From Bufo bufo (taxonomy: Eukaryota > Chordata > Amphibia > Anura > Bufonidae), in the NCBI RefSeq assembly GCF_905171765.1, contig NC_053390.1, positions 142,432,968-142,496,967 of the forward strand: a stretch of DNA of 64,000 bases, read 5' to 3'. Made by a program: the position numbers and the translations under genes. A model generated the notes under the pieces. That model was not told where the DNA came from. It made no database searches and saw only the letters and a program-made list of their open reading frames with translations. Positions 1 to 11,705 of this stretch are shown here, piece after piece (positions within the stretch are counted from its first letter, which is position 1; every line of letters begins with the position of its first letter).

Positions 1-2082
1 GGAATGCCATACGGTTTTTGGAAGGCAGATTTTGCTGGACTGTTTTTATTGACACCATGTCCCATTTGAAGCCCCCCTGATGCAATCCTAGAGTAGAAAC
101 TCCATAAAAGTGACCCCATCTAAGAAACTACACCCCTCAAGGTATTCAAAACAGATTTTAAAAACATCGTTAACCCTTTAGGTGTTCCACAAGAGTTATT
201 TGCAAATGGAGATGAAATTTCAGAATTTAAATTTTTGGGCAAATTTTCTATTTTAATCAATTTTTCCCAGTAACAAAGCAAGGGTTAACAGCCAACCAAA
301 CTCAATATTTATGGCCCTGATTCTGTCGTTTACAGAAACACCCCATATGTGGTCGTAAACCACTGTATGGGCACACGGCAGGGCACAGAAGGAAAGGAAT
401 GCCATACGGTTTTTGGAAGGCAGATTTTGCTGGACTGTTTTTTTTTACACCATGTCCCATTTGAAGCCCCCCTGATGCACCCCTAGAGTAGAAACTCCAA
501 AAAAGTGGCCCCATTTTAGAAAGTACGAGATAGGGTGGCAGTATTGTTGGTACTAGTTTAGGGTACATATGATTTTTGGTTGCTCTATATTACACTTTTT
601 GTGAGGCAAGATAACAAGAAATAGCTGTTTTGGCACCGTTTTTATTTTTTATTTACAACATTCATCTGACAGGTTAGATCATGTGATATTTTTATAAACC
701 AGGTTGTCACGGATGCGGCAATACCTAATATGTATACTTTTTATTTATTTATGTAAGTTTTACACAATGATTTCATTTTTGAAGCAAAAAAAAATCATGT
801 TTTAGTGTTGCCATGGTCTGAGAGCCATAATTTTTTCAGTTTTTGGGCGATTACCTTGGGTAGGGTATGAGTTTTGCGGGATGAGATGACTATTTTGGGG
901 TGCGTGTGAGTTTTTGATCGCTTGCTATTACACTTTTTGTGATGTAAGGTGACAAAAAATGGTTTATTTAGCACAGTTTTTATTTTACATTTTTTACGGT
1001 GTTCATCTGAGGGGTTAGGTCATGTGATATTTTTATAGAGCCGGACGATACGGACGCGGCGATACCTAATATGTATACTTTTTTTTATTTATTTAAGTTT
1101 TACACAATAACAGCCCTTTTAAAACCAAAAAAAATATGTTTTAGTGTCTCCATATTCTGAGCCATATTTTTTTTATTTTTTAGGCGATTGTCTCAGGTAG
1201 GGGCTCATTTTTTGCGGGATGAGGTGATGGTTAGATTGGTACTATTTTGGTTGGCAAACGCCTTTTTGATCGCTTGCTGTTGTACTTTTTGTGATGTAAG
1301 TTGACAAAAAATTGTTTATTTAGCACAGTTATTATTCTTTATTGTGTTCATCTGAGGGGTTAGGTCATGTGATATGTTTATAGAGACTGTTAATACGGAC
1401 GTGGCGATACCTAATATGTATATTTCCCCCCCCCCCCCCATTTTTTACCAATGTTTTTTAACTTTATTTGGGGAAAATGACGTTTTTGTTTATTTTTACT
1501 TGAAACTTTAATTTTTTGGGGGGGAAACTTTATCTTTTCAACTTTTCTTTTCACTTCATTTTTTGTCCCACTTTGGGACTTGAACTTTTGAGGGTCTAAT
1601 CCTTTACAATGCATTCCAATACTTCTGTATTGGAATGCATTGGCTGTATGAGTAATACTGTGTGTATTACTCACACAGCTTCCGGCCTGTGAGATCCAGG
1701 GGGCTGGATCTCACAGGCTTGTCACCGGAAGGCAGCGCAGATGCCTCAGGAAGGCATCGCGCTGCCTTCCATGCCATCGGGTCTCCCCCACAGCCCCATG
1801 GGGACCCGATGGCACCACAGCCGCCGCACCAGGTAAAAGCCGCAAACCGCAGGTCTGAATTGACCTGCGGTTTGCGGCGAATGCCGACACGGGGTGGTCA
1901 CGGAACCCCCCCTCGTATTTAGCCGAGGTGCCTGCTCAATGATTTGAGCAGGCACCTTGTTCCGATCACCGCCCGCCGGGCGGCGGTGATCGGAACAACA
2001 CAAGACGTACCGGTACGTCATGGGTCCTTAAGGACTCGGGAACCATGCCGTACCGGTACGTCATGGGTCCCTAAGGGGTTAA
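1..2082 (-). mobile_element. piggyBac-like non-autonomous element, left inverted copy (runs off window)
   Basis: Read on the minus strand, this copy starts at the TTAA at 2079-2082 and runs leftward off the window edge. It is an inverted counterpart of 2079-4792. Both copies share the palindromic ACGTACCGGTACGT core, the GC-rich block with AGGTCAATTCAGACC-type sequence, and the A/T-rich ~350-bp tandem units. A second TTAA lies at 2028-2031, so the terminal motif (GGACCCATGACGTACCGG) appears twice near the end of this copy. No transposase-like frame is present; short frames here are translations of the repeat. TTAA ends are typical of piggyBac and also of Kolobok, so the superfamily is inferred. 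Confidence 0.65.
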
Positions 2083-2604
2083 GGACCCATGACGTACCGG
2101 TACGTCATCTATAGTTCCGATCACCGTGACCCCCCATGTCGGCGATCGCCGCAAACCGCAGGTCAATTCAGACCTACGTATTGCGGCTTTTACCTGTGGC
2201 GGTGGCGACTGGCGGCGGGGCCATCGTGTCCCCATGGGGCTGTAGGGGGACCTGATGGCATGAAGGGCAGCGCAATGCTTTACTTAGGCATCACGCTGCC
2301 TTCCGGTGACGAGCCTGTGAGATCCAGCCCCCTGGATCTCACAGGCCGGAAGCTGTATGAGTAATACACACAGTATTACTCATACAGCCAATGCATTCCA
2401 ATACAGAAGTATTGGAATGCATTGTAAAGGATTAGACCCCCAAAAGTTCAAGTCCCAAAGTGGGACAAAAAATAAAGTGAAAAAAAAGTTGAAAAAAGAA
2501 AGTTTTCCCTCAAAATTTTTTTTAGTTTCAAGTAAAAATAAACAAAAACGTCATTTTCCCCAAATAAAGTTAAAAAAATTGGTAAAAAATAGGGGGTAAA
2601 AAAA

Positions 2605-3475
2605 GTATACATATTAGGTATCGCCGCGTCCGTATCGACCGTCTCTATAAAGATATCACATCACCTAACCCCTCAGATGAACACTGTAAAAAATAAAAAC
2701 TGCTAAATAAACAATTTTTTTGTCACCTTACATCACAAAAAGTACAACAGCAAGCGATCAAAAAGGCGTTTGCCCACCAAAATAGTACCAATCTAACCGT
2801 CACCTCATCTCACAAAAAATGAGCCCCTACCTGAGACAATCGCCCAAAAAGTAAAATAACTATGGCTCAGAATATGGAGACACTAAAACATAATTTTTTT
2901 TGTTTTAAAAAAGCTGTTATTGTGTAAAACTTACATAAATAAAAAAAGTATACATATTTGGTATCGCTGCATTCGTATCGACCGGCTCTATAAAAATATC
3001 ACATGACCTAACCCCTCAGATGAACACCGTAAAAAATAAAAAATAAAAACTGTGCTAAATAAACCATTTTTTGTCACCTTACATCACAAAAAGTGTAATA
3101 GCAAGCGATCAAAAACTCACACGCACCCCAAAATAGTGCCAATAAAACCATCATTTCATCCCGCAAAAATCATACCCTACCCAAAGTAATCGCCCAAAAA
3201 CTGAAAAAATTATGGCTCTCAGACTATGGATACACTAAAACATTATTTTTCTTTTGCTTCAAAAAATAAATTATTGTGTAAAACTTACATAAATAAAAAA
3301 AGTATACATATTAGGTATCGCCGCATCCGTGACAACCTGGTCTATAAAAATATCACATGATCTACCCTGTCAGATGAATGTTGTAAATAACAAAAAATAA
3401 AAATGGTGCCAAAACAGCTATTTCTTGTTATCTTGCCTCACAAAAAGTGTAATATAGAGCAACCAAAAATCATAT
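2605..3475 (+). repeat. Three tandem ~345-355 bp A/T-rich units
   Basis: Units begin at GTATACATATT at 2605, 2948 and 3302, so the periods are 343 and 354 bp. Each unit carries the same order of motifs: GGTATCGCCGC, a CTATAAAAATATCACATGA block, CCCTCAGATGAACACCGT and CACAAAAAGT. The third unit is partial. Matching units occur inverted at about 540-1440 in the left arm. The copies are diverged, so the array is not a recent expansion. Confidence 0.8.
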
Positions 3476-3543
3476 GTACCCTAAACTAGTACCAACAATA
3501 CTGCCACCCTATCCCTTAGTTTCTAAAATGGGGCCACTTTTTT

Positions 3544-4320
3544 GGAGTTTCTACTCTAGGGGTGCATCAGGGGGGCTTCAAATGGGACATGGTGTAAAAA
3601 AAAACAGTCCAGCAAAATCTGCCTTCCAAAAACCGTATGGCATTCCTTTCCTTCTGCGCCCTGCCGTGTGCCCGTACAGTAGTTTACGACAACATATGGG
3701 GTGTTTCTGTAAACTACAGAATCAGGGCCATAAATATTGAGTTTGGTTTGGCTGTTAACCCTTGCTTTGTAACTGGAAAAAAAAAATTGAATGAAAAATC
3801 TGCCAAAGAAGTGAAATTTTGAAATTGTATCTCTATATTCCATTAATTCTTGTGGTACACCAAAAGGGTTAACGACGTTTGTAAAAATCAGTTTTGAATA
3901 CCTTGAGGGGTGTAGTTTCTTAGATGGGGTCATTTTTATTGAGTTTCTACTCTAGGGGTACATCAGGGGGGCTTCAAATGGGACATGGTGTAAAAAAAAA
4001 ACAGTCCAGCAAAATCTGCCTTCCAAAAACCGTATGGCATTCCTTTCCTTCTGCGCCCTGCCGTGTGCCCGTACAGTAGTTTACGACCACATATGGGGTG
4101 TTTCTGTAAACTACAGAATCAGGGCCATAAATATTGAGTTTGGTTTGGCTGTTAACCCTTGCTTTGCAACTGGAAAAAAATTATTAAAATGGAAAATCTG
4201 CCAAAAAAGTGAAATTTTTAAATTGTATCTCTATTTTCCATTAATTCTTGTGGAACACCTAAAGGGTTAACAAAGTTTGTAAAATCAGTTTTGAATACCT
4301 TGAGGGGTGTAGTTTCTATT
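3544..4320 (+). repeat. Two tandem ~397-bp units inside the piggyBac-like element
   Basis: GAGTTTCTACTCTAGGGG occurs at 3544 and again at 3941, and the following several hundred bases align closely, including the TTTCTGTAAACTACAGAATC block and AACCCTTGCTTTG. The left arm carries the same duplication inverted at about 1-530. Short open frames here (for example the one starting MAFLSFCALPC) are copied in both units and have no known domain, so they are not called as genes. Confidence 0.8.
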
Positions 4321-4792
4321 ATGTAAGCCTCGCAAAGTGACTTCAGACCTGAACTGGTCCCTAAAAATTGGGTTTTTGAAAATTTCTGAAAAATTTCAAG
4401 ATTTGCTTCTAAACTTCTAACCCTTGTAACATCCCCAAAAAATAAAATATCTCTCCCAAAATGATCCAAACATGTAGTAGACATATGGGGAATGTAAAGT
4501 AATAACTTTTTTTGGAGGTATTACTATGTATTATAGAAGTAGAGAAATTGAAACTTGGAAATTTGCAATTTTTTACAACTTTTTGGTAAATTTGGTATTT
4601 TTTTATAATTAAAAATGAATCTTTTTTATTTCATTTTACCAGTGTCATGAAGTACAATATGTGATGAAAAAACAATCTAAGAATGGCCTGGATAAGTCAA
4701 AGCATTATAAAGTTATCAGCACTTAAAGTGACACTGGTCAGATTTGCAAAAAATGACCAAGTCCGTAAGGTGAAACAGGGCCGAGTCCTTAA

Positions 4793-5325
4793 ATGATTTC
4801 AGACTATGCAGGAACACCCCAACCTGCTAACAACCAGTGGACCTTTATTCCAGACTGCCTGCAATATTTTTATAAACATCTAGTAGGAACAATAGAGGAA
4901 CAACATATCACATCGTTTTAAGAATAGGCAGTCCAGAATTGTTATTACATGGGGAATGCAAGTAGTTACGAAAACAGACATGTCTGGAGAGGTGATAGGT
5001 CCTCTTTAATTCTCTGCAGACCACGGCTACCATAAGTGGTCCAAACTGTATAAAGCTGTAACAACTTGGTGGGTATACTAAAATAGATTGTCGATGAGCT
5101 GTTTTATTTCATGCCTATGTCAAAAGTCCATAAAATCTGGCATACTTTTGTTCTGTGGAATCCTTATCATACATCTGTGTAAACTAAACGGCTGAGGTAT
5201 GTAGGAGCCCATATTATTTGTTAAAGAAATCATTTACTAGCAGATAATACGTTCACTTCTCTTTGCAAAACAAATTATTGAATCAGCACTGATTTGTTTA
5301 TTAACATGCAAACAAATTTAGTATT
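4793..5325. other. Unrecognised spacer
   Basis: Single-copy-looking A/T-rich sequence between two transposons. No coding frame of note, repeat or RNA gene was recognised. Confidence 0.4.
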
Positions 5326-6410
5326 AGGCTACTTTCACACTAGCGTTGTTTTAATCCGGCGTTCAATTCCGACACCGGAACTGCCCGCCGGATCCGGAAA
5401 AACGTGTGAAAACGGATTACATTTGAATCCTGATCAGGATTTTGATCACAATGAAAAAATGCATTGGAAAAAACGGATTCGCCATTTATGGACTTTTCTT
5501 TAACATTTTTCGGTTTTAACATGCAAAAGCCGGATCCGGTTTGACTGAACACACAGCGCCGGATCCGGCGTTAATGCAAGTCAATGGGAAAAAGACCGGA
5601 TCCGGCGTTCAGTCAAAGTGTTCAGGATTTTTCACAGAGGTAAGGCTACTTTCACACTTGCGGCAGAGAGATCCGGCAAGCAGTTCCGTCGCCGGAACTG
5701 CCTGCCGGATCAGGCAAAATGTATGCTAACTGATGGCATTAGTAAGACTGATCAGGATCCTGATCAGTCTTAAAAATGCCTGATCAGTCGAAAAAATGCA
5801 TTGAAATGCCGGATCCGTCTTTCCGGTGTCATCCGGCAAAAACGGATCCGGCATTTATTTTTTCACCTTTTTTTTCAGTCTGCGCATGCGCATACCGGAA
5901 GGACGGATCCGGCATTCCGGTATTCTGAATGCCGGATCCGGCACTAATACATTCCTATGGGAAAAAATGCCTGATCCGGCATTCAGGCAAGTCTTCAGTT
6001 TTTTTAGCCGGAGATAAAACCGTAGCATGCTACGGTTTTCTCTTTTGCCTGATCAGTCAAAACGACTGAACTGAAGACATCCTGATGCAAACTGAACGGA
6101 TTACTCTCCATTCAGAATGCATTGGGACATACCTGATCAGTTCTTTTCCGGTATAGAGCCCCTGTGACGGAACTCTATGCCGGAAAAGAACAACGCAAGT
6201 GTGAAAGTAGCCTAAAAATACAGCATGCTACGTTTTTCTGAAAAGCCTGATCAGTCAAAAAGACTGAAGTGAAGACATCCTGATGCATCCTGAACGGATT
6301 ACTCTCCATTCAGAATGCATTAGGATAAAACTGATCAGTTCTTTTCCGGATTTGAGCCCCTAGGACGGAACTCAGCGCCGGAAAAGAAAAACGCTAGTGT
6401 GAAAGTACCC
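5326..6410. mobile_element. MITE with AGGCTACTTTCACACT ends, split by a second copy
   Basis: The left end AGGCTACTTTCACACTAGCG lies at 5326 and a matching inverted end (CGCTAGTGTGAAAGTA) lies at about 6393-6408. The interior is dense in short palindromes such as CCGGATCCGG and CTGATCAG. A second copy with both termini sits inside it. There is no coding capacity. The same terminal family recurs at 7798-8207, 47922-48375 and, more loosely, 51307-52067. A hAT-type origin is possible but was not shown. Confidence 0.65.
5643..6212. mobile_element. MITE of the same family nested in the preceding copy
   Basis: It begins AGGCTACTTTCACACTTGCG at 5643 and ends CGCAAGTGTGAAAGTAGCCT at 6212, so both terminal inverted repeats are intact over about 20 bp. 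The outer copy's sequence resumes after it. The length is 570 bp and there is no open frame of interest. Confidence 0.7.
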
Positions 6411-6433
6411 TTAGGCCCCTTTCACACGGGGCC

Positions 6434-6794
6434 TGAATACAGAATGCTTAGTAGGTGATCAATTGAGGGTTAAAAAAAAATAAAAAAATTAACTCACCTT
6501 CTCCTCTTGTTCGCGTAGTTCCCGGTCTCTTCTTTACTTCTTTAATGATGAACTACCGGCTAGGACCTGTGGTGACGTCAGATCACATGCTCCAATCACA
6601 TGGTCCATCACCACGGTGATGGACCATGTGATTGAAGCATGTGATCTGACGTCACCAAAGGTCCTTTAGCCCACAGCTCATCATCAAAGAAGTAAAGAAG
6701 AGACCGGGAACTATGCGAACAAGAGGAGAAGGTGAGTTAATTTTTTTATTTTTTTTTAACCCTCAATTGATCACCTACTAAGCATTCTGTATTC
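6434..6794. repeat. Long near-perfect palindrome (about 180-bp arms)
   Basis: The arms meet at CCATCACC-AC-GGTGATGG near 6613 and extend outward to GAATACAGAATGCT / AGCATTCTGTATTC, with only a few mismatches. Each arm carries AAGGTGAGTTAA reading outward (minus strand 6500-6491, plus strand 6730-6740), which fits the vertebrate 5' splice-donor consensus. Confidence 0.8.
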
Positions 6795-7040
6795 AGAATG
6801 CTATTATTTTCCCTTATAACCATGTTATAAGGGAAAATAATAACATCTACACAACACCTAACCCAAGCCCGTTTTGCACTCGCGTGAGAAAAATCGCGCA
6901 TGTTTGGTACCCAAACCCAAACTTCTTTACAGAAGTTAGGGCTTGGGATCAATGTTCTGTAGATTGTATTATTTTCCCTTATAACGTGGTTATAAGGGAA
7001 AATAATAGCATTCTGAATACAGAATGCAAAGTAAAACAGC

Positions 7041-7380
7041 GCTGGAGGGGTTAAAAAAATAAATAAAAAAATTTAACTCACCTTAGTCCACTTGATCGCG
7101 GCCCCGCATCTCCTTCTGTCTCCTTTGTTGAATAGGACCTGTGGTGAGCATTAAATACAGTTACAGGACCTTTGATGACGTCACTCCAGTCATCACATGA
7201 TCCATCACCATGGTAAAAGATCATGATGACCGGAGTGACGTCATCAAAGGTCCTGTAACTGTATTTAATGCTCACCACAGGTCCTATTCAACAAAGGAGA
7301 CAGAAGAAGGAGATGTCGGCATCGCGATCAAGTGGACTAAGGTGAGTTACATTTTAAATTTTTTTTTTAACCCCTCCAGC
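7041..7380. repeat. Second long palindrome (about 165-bp arms)
   Basis: The arms pair from CTGGAGGGG/CCCCTCCAG inward to CCATCACCATGG near 7206-7216. The order of motifs matches the first palindrome (outward AAGGTGAGTT, CACAGGTCC, TGACGTCA), but the sequence differs substantially, as if two related palindromes were joined in one element. Confidence 0.75.
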
Positions 7381-7797
7381 CCTATTTTACTTTGCATTCT
7401 GTATAACCATGTTATAAGGGAAAATAATAATGATCGGGTCTCCATCCCGATCGTCTCCTAGCAACCGTGCGTGAAAATCGCACCGCATCCGCACTTGCTT
7501 GCGGATGCTTGCGATTTTCACGCAACCCCATTCACTTCTATGGGGCCTGCGTTGCATGAAAAACGCAGAATATAGAGCATGCTGCGATTTTCACGCAACG
7601 CATAAGTGATGCGTGAAAATCACCGCTCATGTGAACAGCCCCATAGAAATGAATGGGTCGGTATTCAGTGCGGGTGCAATGCGTTCACCTCACGCATCGC
7701 ATCCGCGCGGAATACTCGCCCGTGTGAAAGGGGCCTTAGAGGCTTGGATTAATTCTCCTCCATTACCGACAAAAAAATTAAAGGAACCATGCTGCTA

Positions 7798-8207
7798 AGG
7801 CTACTTTCAGACTAGCGTTAATATTTTTCAGTATTGGGATCTATCATAAGGTCTCAATACCGGAAAAAAATGCTTCCATTTTGTCCTTATTCATTGTCAA
7901 TGGGCACAAAACGTAACTGAACAGAATGGAATGCTCCAAAATGCATTCCATTTCATTCTCATACCAGAGAGAAAGCCGCAGCATGCTGCGTTTTGCTTTC
8001 CGTCCTGGGGCGCGGAGCAAGACAGATCCATCATGGCCCACAATGCAAGTCAATGGGGACAGATCCGTTTTCTCTGACACAATCTGACACAATAGAAAAC
8101 GGATCCGTCCCCTATTGACTTTCAATGGAGTTCATGACGGATCCGTCTTGGGTATGTTAAAGATAATACAACCGGATCCAGCAAATACGCTAGTGTGAAA
8201 GTAGCCT
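7798..8207. mobile_element. MITE, AGGCTACTTTCA family
   Basis: It begins AGGCTACTTTCAGACTAGCG and ends CGCTAGTGTGAAAGTAGCCT, a near-perfect inverted pair. The 410-bp interior carries the family's GGATCCG motifs and a GCAGCATGCTGCG hairpin. It is non-coding. Confidence 0.7.
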
Positions 8208-9210
8208 AACTTTAATGTACATTACCTGATCATACAGCCCAGCCAGATGGAATTCAATCATTCCTTACCATTACAGAGGGGAGAAAGAATCAAAAACTAT
8301 TTACACCATATGGTGAAAAATTTTAGGCAAGGACCCTATGGCTACTTTCGGTCACAATGGGCGGAAAAAAATCACATCAATTATACATTATTTCTCATAG
8401 TTGACATTCTTATAATCATTGCAAGTCTCCCTCTACTTTTTACTCCATAACTTCTACTACCCCGCGAATGAATGTCACCATGGAAAGCCATAGGGTGGAA
8501 TCTACACATCTATATTACAGGCGCCTAACGTTAAGAACTTTCTGGGTCACATTCAACTTTGAGTGGTGATGGGGAGGGACATTCAATTAAAAAAGGAAAT
8601 GGAGGAGAGACATTTTAAAGTATGAGAGTCAGAAATCATGAAATTGAAAAGATTTGCAGCTATTATAGTGCAAAATCTGACACAATGGTATTATGCCATC
8701 CAAACCGGCAATGTTCACAGGTTAGTGTGTGTCTGTAATATTGGCAGTGTTCAGGAATGTAACTATAATTCATGGGGCCCCAAAAGCAAAATAACCTGGG
8801 GTCCCCTCCACCTAGTGTAAGAAGATTAAAACAGCAGCATAAGTAACAATAATTAAAGGTATGTATTATAGCAAAATATATCAGAAAACCCTCATTATAG
8901 CAAAAAGCCGCCATATTGTTATTCCCCACAAAAAGATACAATGTTCTTGCACCTGATTGGGCCTCCTCAACCTCTGAGCCCCATAGCAAGTGCTGCGGCT
9001 ATAGTTACACCCATGGCAGTGTTATATTCTACCCAGTGCAAATGTTTATAACACAGGACTCCTATCATGAGTAACAAAGGGGATCGGCAAGCCACATGTG
9101 ACTCAAAAGCCCCTGGTTGGGGACCACAAATCAATGCAATAAGCTTTTCCGAAGTAAATAATCCATTAAAAGGCTATGGACACCTTTAGGGGCAATTTTT
9201 AAAGATCTCT
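8208..9210. other. Unrecognised spacer
   Basis: About 1 kb without a recognisable gene or repeat family. Short open frames of 60-110 codons have no detectable domain and look like chance. Confidence 0.4.
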
Positions 9211-9745
9211 ATTCAGGATACCGCGCACTACCTTCCCTGCTATCCTCCCTGGTTCCCCTACTTGAAAGGGACCACAGGTGCGTGCCAATATGTAAACCAA
9301 GATTACCTTGCTATTGAACCTTCCTCCGCGGTCTCCACTTTTCCTCTATTGCAGGCTTGACATCAGGGTTTAGCGGGTTTGGTATCTTTCTACTAGGATT
9401 ACGTGACGAAGGACAACGCATTGTCCAAAACGCGTTGGAAGTTTGGCACTCATAACGATCCGTATCTCGTACAGTATAATGACGTCACTAGGTCGCTCCA
9501 CGTGAGCGCGAGCTTTCAATTCACTAGTAAGGAGCAACGCCACCGGCCGGGGCGTGGCTCTATTAGAAAGATACCAAACCCGCTAAACCCTGAAGTCAAG
9601 CCTGCAATAGAGGAAAATTAGGGACCATGGAGGAAGGTTCACTAGCAAGGTAATCTTGGTTTACATATTGGCACGCACCTGTGGTCCTTTTCAAGCAGGG
9701 AAACCAGGGAGGATAGCGGGGAAGGTAGTGCGCGGTATCCTGAAT
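9211..9745. repeat. Inverted-repeat element with ~185-bp arms and a ~160-bp loop
   Basis: The left arm (9211-9397) and right arm (9560-9745) are reverse complements with few mismatches, from ATTCAGGATACCGCGC outward to TTTAGCGGGTTTGGTATC inward. The loop contains a degenerate hammerhead-like motif and GCGC-rich sequence typical of PLE terminal regions. It may be a foldback derived from two inverted PLE terminal repeats, but no coding part is attached. Confidence 0.65.
9403..9437 (+). ncRNA. Degenerate hammerhead-ribozyme-like motif
   Basis: GTGACGA is one base from the CUGANGA core. It is followed by A, a GGAC...GTCC stem II with an 8-nt loop, then AAAACGCGT where the consensus is GAAA plus stem III. 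The order matches the type I hammerhead cores known from PLE terminal repeats, but two conserved core bases (C3 and G12) are changed, so activity is unlikely. Confidence 0.4.
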
Positions 9746-9756
9746 ACAGTTGTTTT

Positions 9757-10048
9757 AGGCTACATGCACACGACAGTGGATCCGTAAAAAAAAGGATGAT
9801 GTTCCGTATGGCATCCGTTTTTTTTTGCGGTACCATTGTAATAATGCATATCCTTGTACGCAAACTAGAAAAAAATAGGACATGCACAATTTTTTTGGCG
9901 GGGCAACGGAACTGACATACTGATGCGGATGCACACGCTGTGCTGTCCGAGTTTTTTGTGGACCCATTGAAATGAATGGGTCCGCATCCTATCCGCAAAA
10001 AAAACAGAATGGACACGGAAACAAACAACGTTCGTGTGCATGTAGCCT
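9757..10048. mobile_element. MITE with AGGCTACATGCACACGA ends
   Basis: The 292-bp element starts AGGCTACATGCACACGA and ends TCGTGTGCATGTAGCCT, a perfect inverted pair, with a second inner inverted block (GCGGATCC/GGATGCGG-like). A related truncated copy lies at about 34515-34733. It is non-coding. Confidence 0.7.
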
Positions 10049-10353
10049 TACAGTGAGGCATTTTTAGCAGCAGGTATTGCGGTACTGCAGCACAAAATAT
10101 AGGGAGCATCAGCGTCAGTGGACTATTGAAATTACAATTTTTAAAGATATTGCATTCTAATAATTTTGAGCTAAAAATATATATTTTTTATTTGGTCTTT
10201 ATTTAAAATTGTCATTCCCTTTCTCTGTACAGCATTGAGATTCTTTAGAATAAGGCTGTGCTTACACTGTGTCTTGTCAGCTCTAGTAAAGCCTTATGTC
10301 TGATCTCCTGACAGCTCATAAACACGAATTTCTTATCAAACTGATAATATGGC

Positions 10354-10500
10354 TTAAAGGGACACTGACAGGCCCTATAAACATATTTAGTTATTCCTAT
10401 GCAGTCATAGGTCTATTAAAGTGTATTCCAATGATATAAGAGTACCCCCTGTCCGCATTGTAAACCATGTAAAAACAACTTTATATTGATCTGTCAATCA
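10354..10500. mobile_element. Half of a TTAA-type MITE
   Basis: TTAAAGGGACACTGACAGGCCC is the typical outer end of TTAA-inserting amphibian MITEs (compare 45832 and 63766 in this window). No matching right end was found, so the right limit is arbitrary. Confidence 0.4.
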
Positions 10501-10558
10501 CATTTCTTTATGCCCAAGGGGCATTTTTTCACATTTCTTTATGCCCAAGGGGCGTTTT
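10499..10558. repeat. Short tandem duplication (~31-bp unit)
   Basis: CATTTCTTTATGCCCAAGGG occurs twice in direct tandem, each followed by GC and a T-run. Otherwise 10500-11297 holds nothing recognised. Confidence 0.7.
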
Positions 10559-11297
10559 TTCTCCTACCTTCGTGCCCAGCCACGCCTCAACTGTCGATTC
10601 CTAACGCCGCCCAGCTCATTATTATTCACTGCGCTGGGCGGCTCTTACATTCCCCGATCCTGTCAGTTGCCGCGCATGCCCGATAGATACTTATGGGCAT
10701 CGGCCTCAATCGGACCATCTGCAGATGGCATTCCTACCCTGGGTACCACCACATCACTAAAAGGGGCCCTGTGCCCTTGTTGCTTCACTGCAACTGGCGT
10801 TACAAAAAATATTTATTCTATTACTAAAAGGGGACCACTGGCCACGGTCGTTAGCCTGCTGCATTCGCAGCAACAAATACATTGAATAAGGGTCTCACCT
10901 TACATTCCCCTACAACAGATAAAATGGCCATATCGCAAGGAGTTATCTACATCAGACAACCAAATTAATCAGAAAATAATTACAACGTATAAACTATCTC
11001 CTGTCCATAGCTGTCAGCGTATCTTGTTCACACATAAAAATTAAATTCTGCTCCAATAACCTTTTAAATTAATCATAAAGAGTCTATTTAACATTGTGAT
11101 ATAGATGTTCCAGACATGTCCTCCAATTAATAATATTCCAGCATCTGCCTGACTGTGAATTTCTAGAGCAATGGTCCAGTATTGGGTACATTTAAAGTAG
11201 AAACAGTGGACAATCACCGTGTGACAAAGTGCAATGTCCATTTACATGGAGTACATTTTGAATAAGTGTGACTGGTAGTTGGGTTAAGGTAGCAAGC

Positions 11298-11705
11298 TTA
11301 AAGGGGTATTCCCATCGGAGACACTGATGGCATATGGCTAGGATATGCCATCAGTGTCAGGTAAGTGTGGCTCTCGCATCTGGAACACGCTCCTATCTCC
11401 AGAACGGGATCCCTGAAGTGAACAGAGAGCAACCATACATGCATGACCACCCTCTGTTCACTGCTATGGAAGCTATTTCTGGCAGTCCCATAGCAGTGAA
11501 TGGAGAAGTGGCTGCGCTTAAGCGCTCTTAATTCACAGTTATGGAACTTCCAAAAAGAGTGCGCATGCTCGGCTATTTTTGGAAATTCCATAGCAATGAA
11601 TGGAGATAAGACTGTGCATGTGCGGTGTTCACTCGTATCTCTAAATAGTAGTGGGTCCCAGAGCTGCACCTATCTGACATTGATGGCATATCCTAGTGAC
11701 AACAC
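11298..11705. mobile_element. Probable TTAA-type MITE (decayed right end)
   Basis: It starts TTAAAGGGGTATTCCCATC. GATGGCATAT and its inverse recur near both ends (11329-11360 and 11681-11693), as in a foldback MITE. The right terminus is degraded, so the end coordinate is approximate. Confidence 0.45.

Larger units (their letters stand above)
2079..4792 (+). mobile_element. piggyBac-like non-autonomous element, right copy, TTAA-bounded
   Basis: The element begins TTAAGGACCCATGACG and ends GGCCGAGTCCTTAA, giving a short terminal inverted repeat (TTAAGGAC) with TTAA at both ends. It is about 2.7 kb and non-coding. From left to right it holds a GC-rich palindromic leader, three tandem A/T-rich units, two copies of a ~397-bp unit, and a unique right end. 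It forms a giant inverted repeat with the sequence to its left and shares a single TTAA with it. No protein with the piggyBac DDD signature was seen. The boundaries are clear; the family name is inference from the TTAA target. Confidence 0.65.
6413..7736. mobile_element. MITE with AGGCCCCTTTCACACGGG ends containing two large palindromes
   Basis: The termini AGGCCCCTTTCACACGGG (6413) and CCCGTGTGAAAGGGGCCT (7736) are perfect inverted repeats. The 1324-bp interior holds two long palindromes, three copies of a CCCTTATAACNNNGTTATAAGGG hairpin (near 6810, 6975 and 7404), and a right third built of GCGTGAAAATCGC-type motifs. It is non-coding. The termini resemble those of the AGGCTACTTTCACAC family, suggesting related transposase recognition. 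Confidence 0.7.

Noticed and set aside
3637..4270. Duplicated short frames starting MAFLSFCALPC as possible small genes
   Set aside because: They are translations of a tandem transposon repeat, interrupted and without a domain. The similarity is at DNA level, including outside the frame.
9642..10109. 155-codon minus-strand frame spanning a palindrome arm and a MITE
   Set aside because: It crosses the boundary of two unrelated non-coding elements, so it cannot be an ancestral gene.
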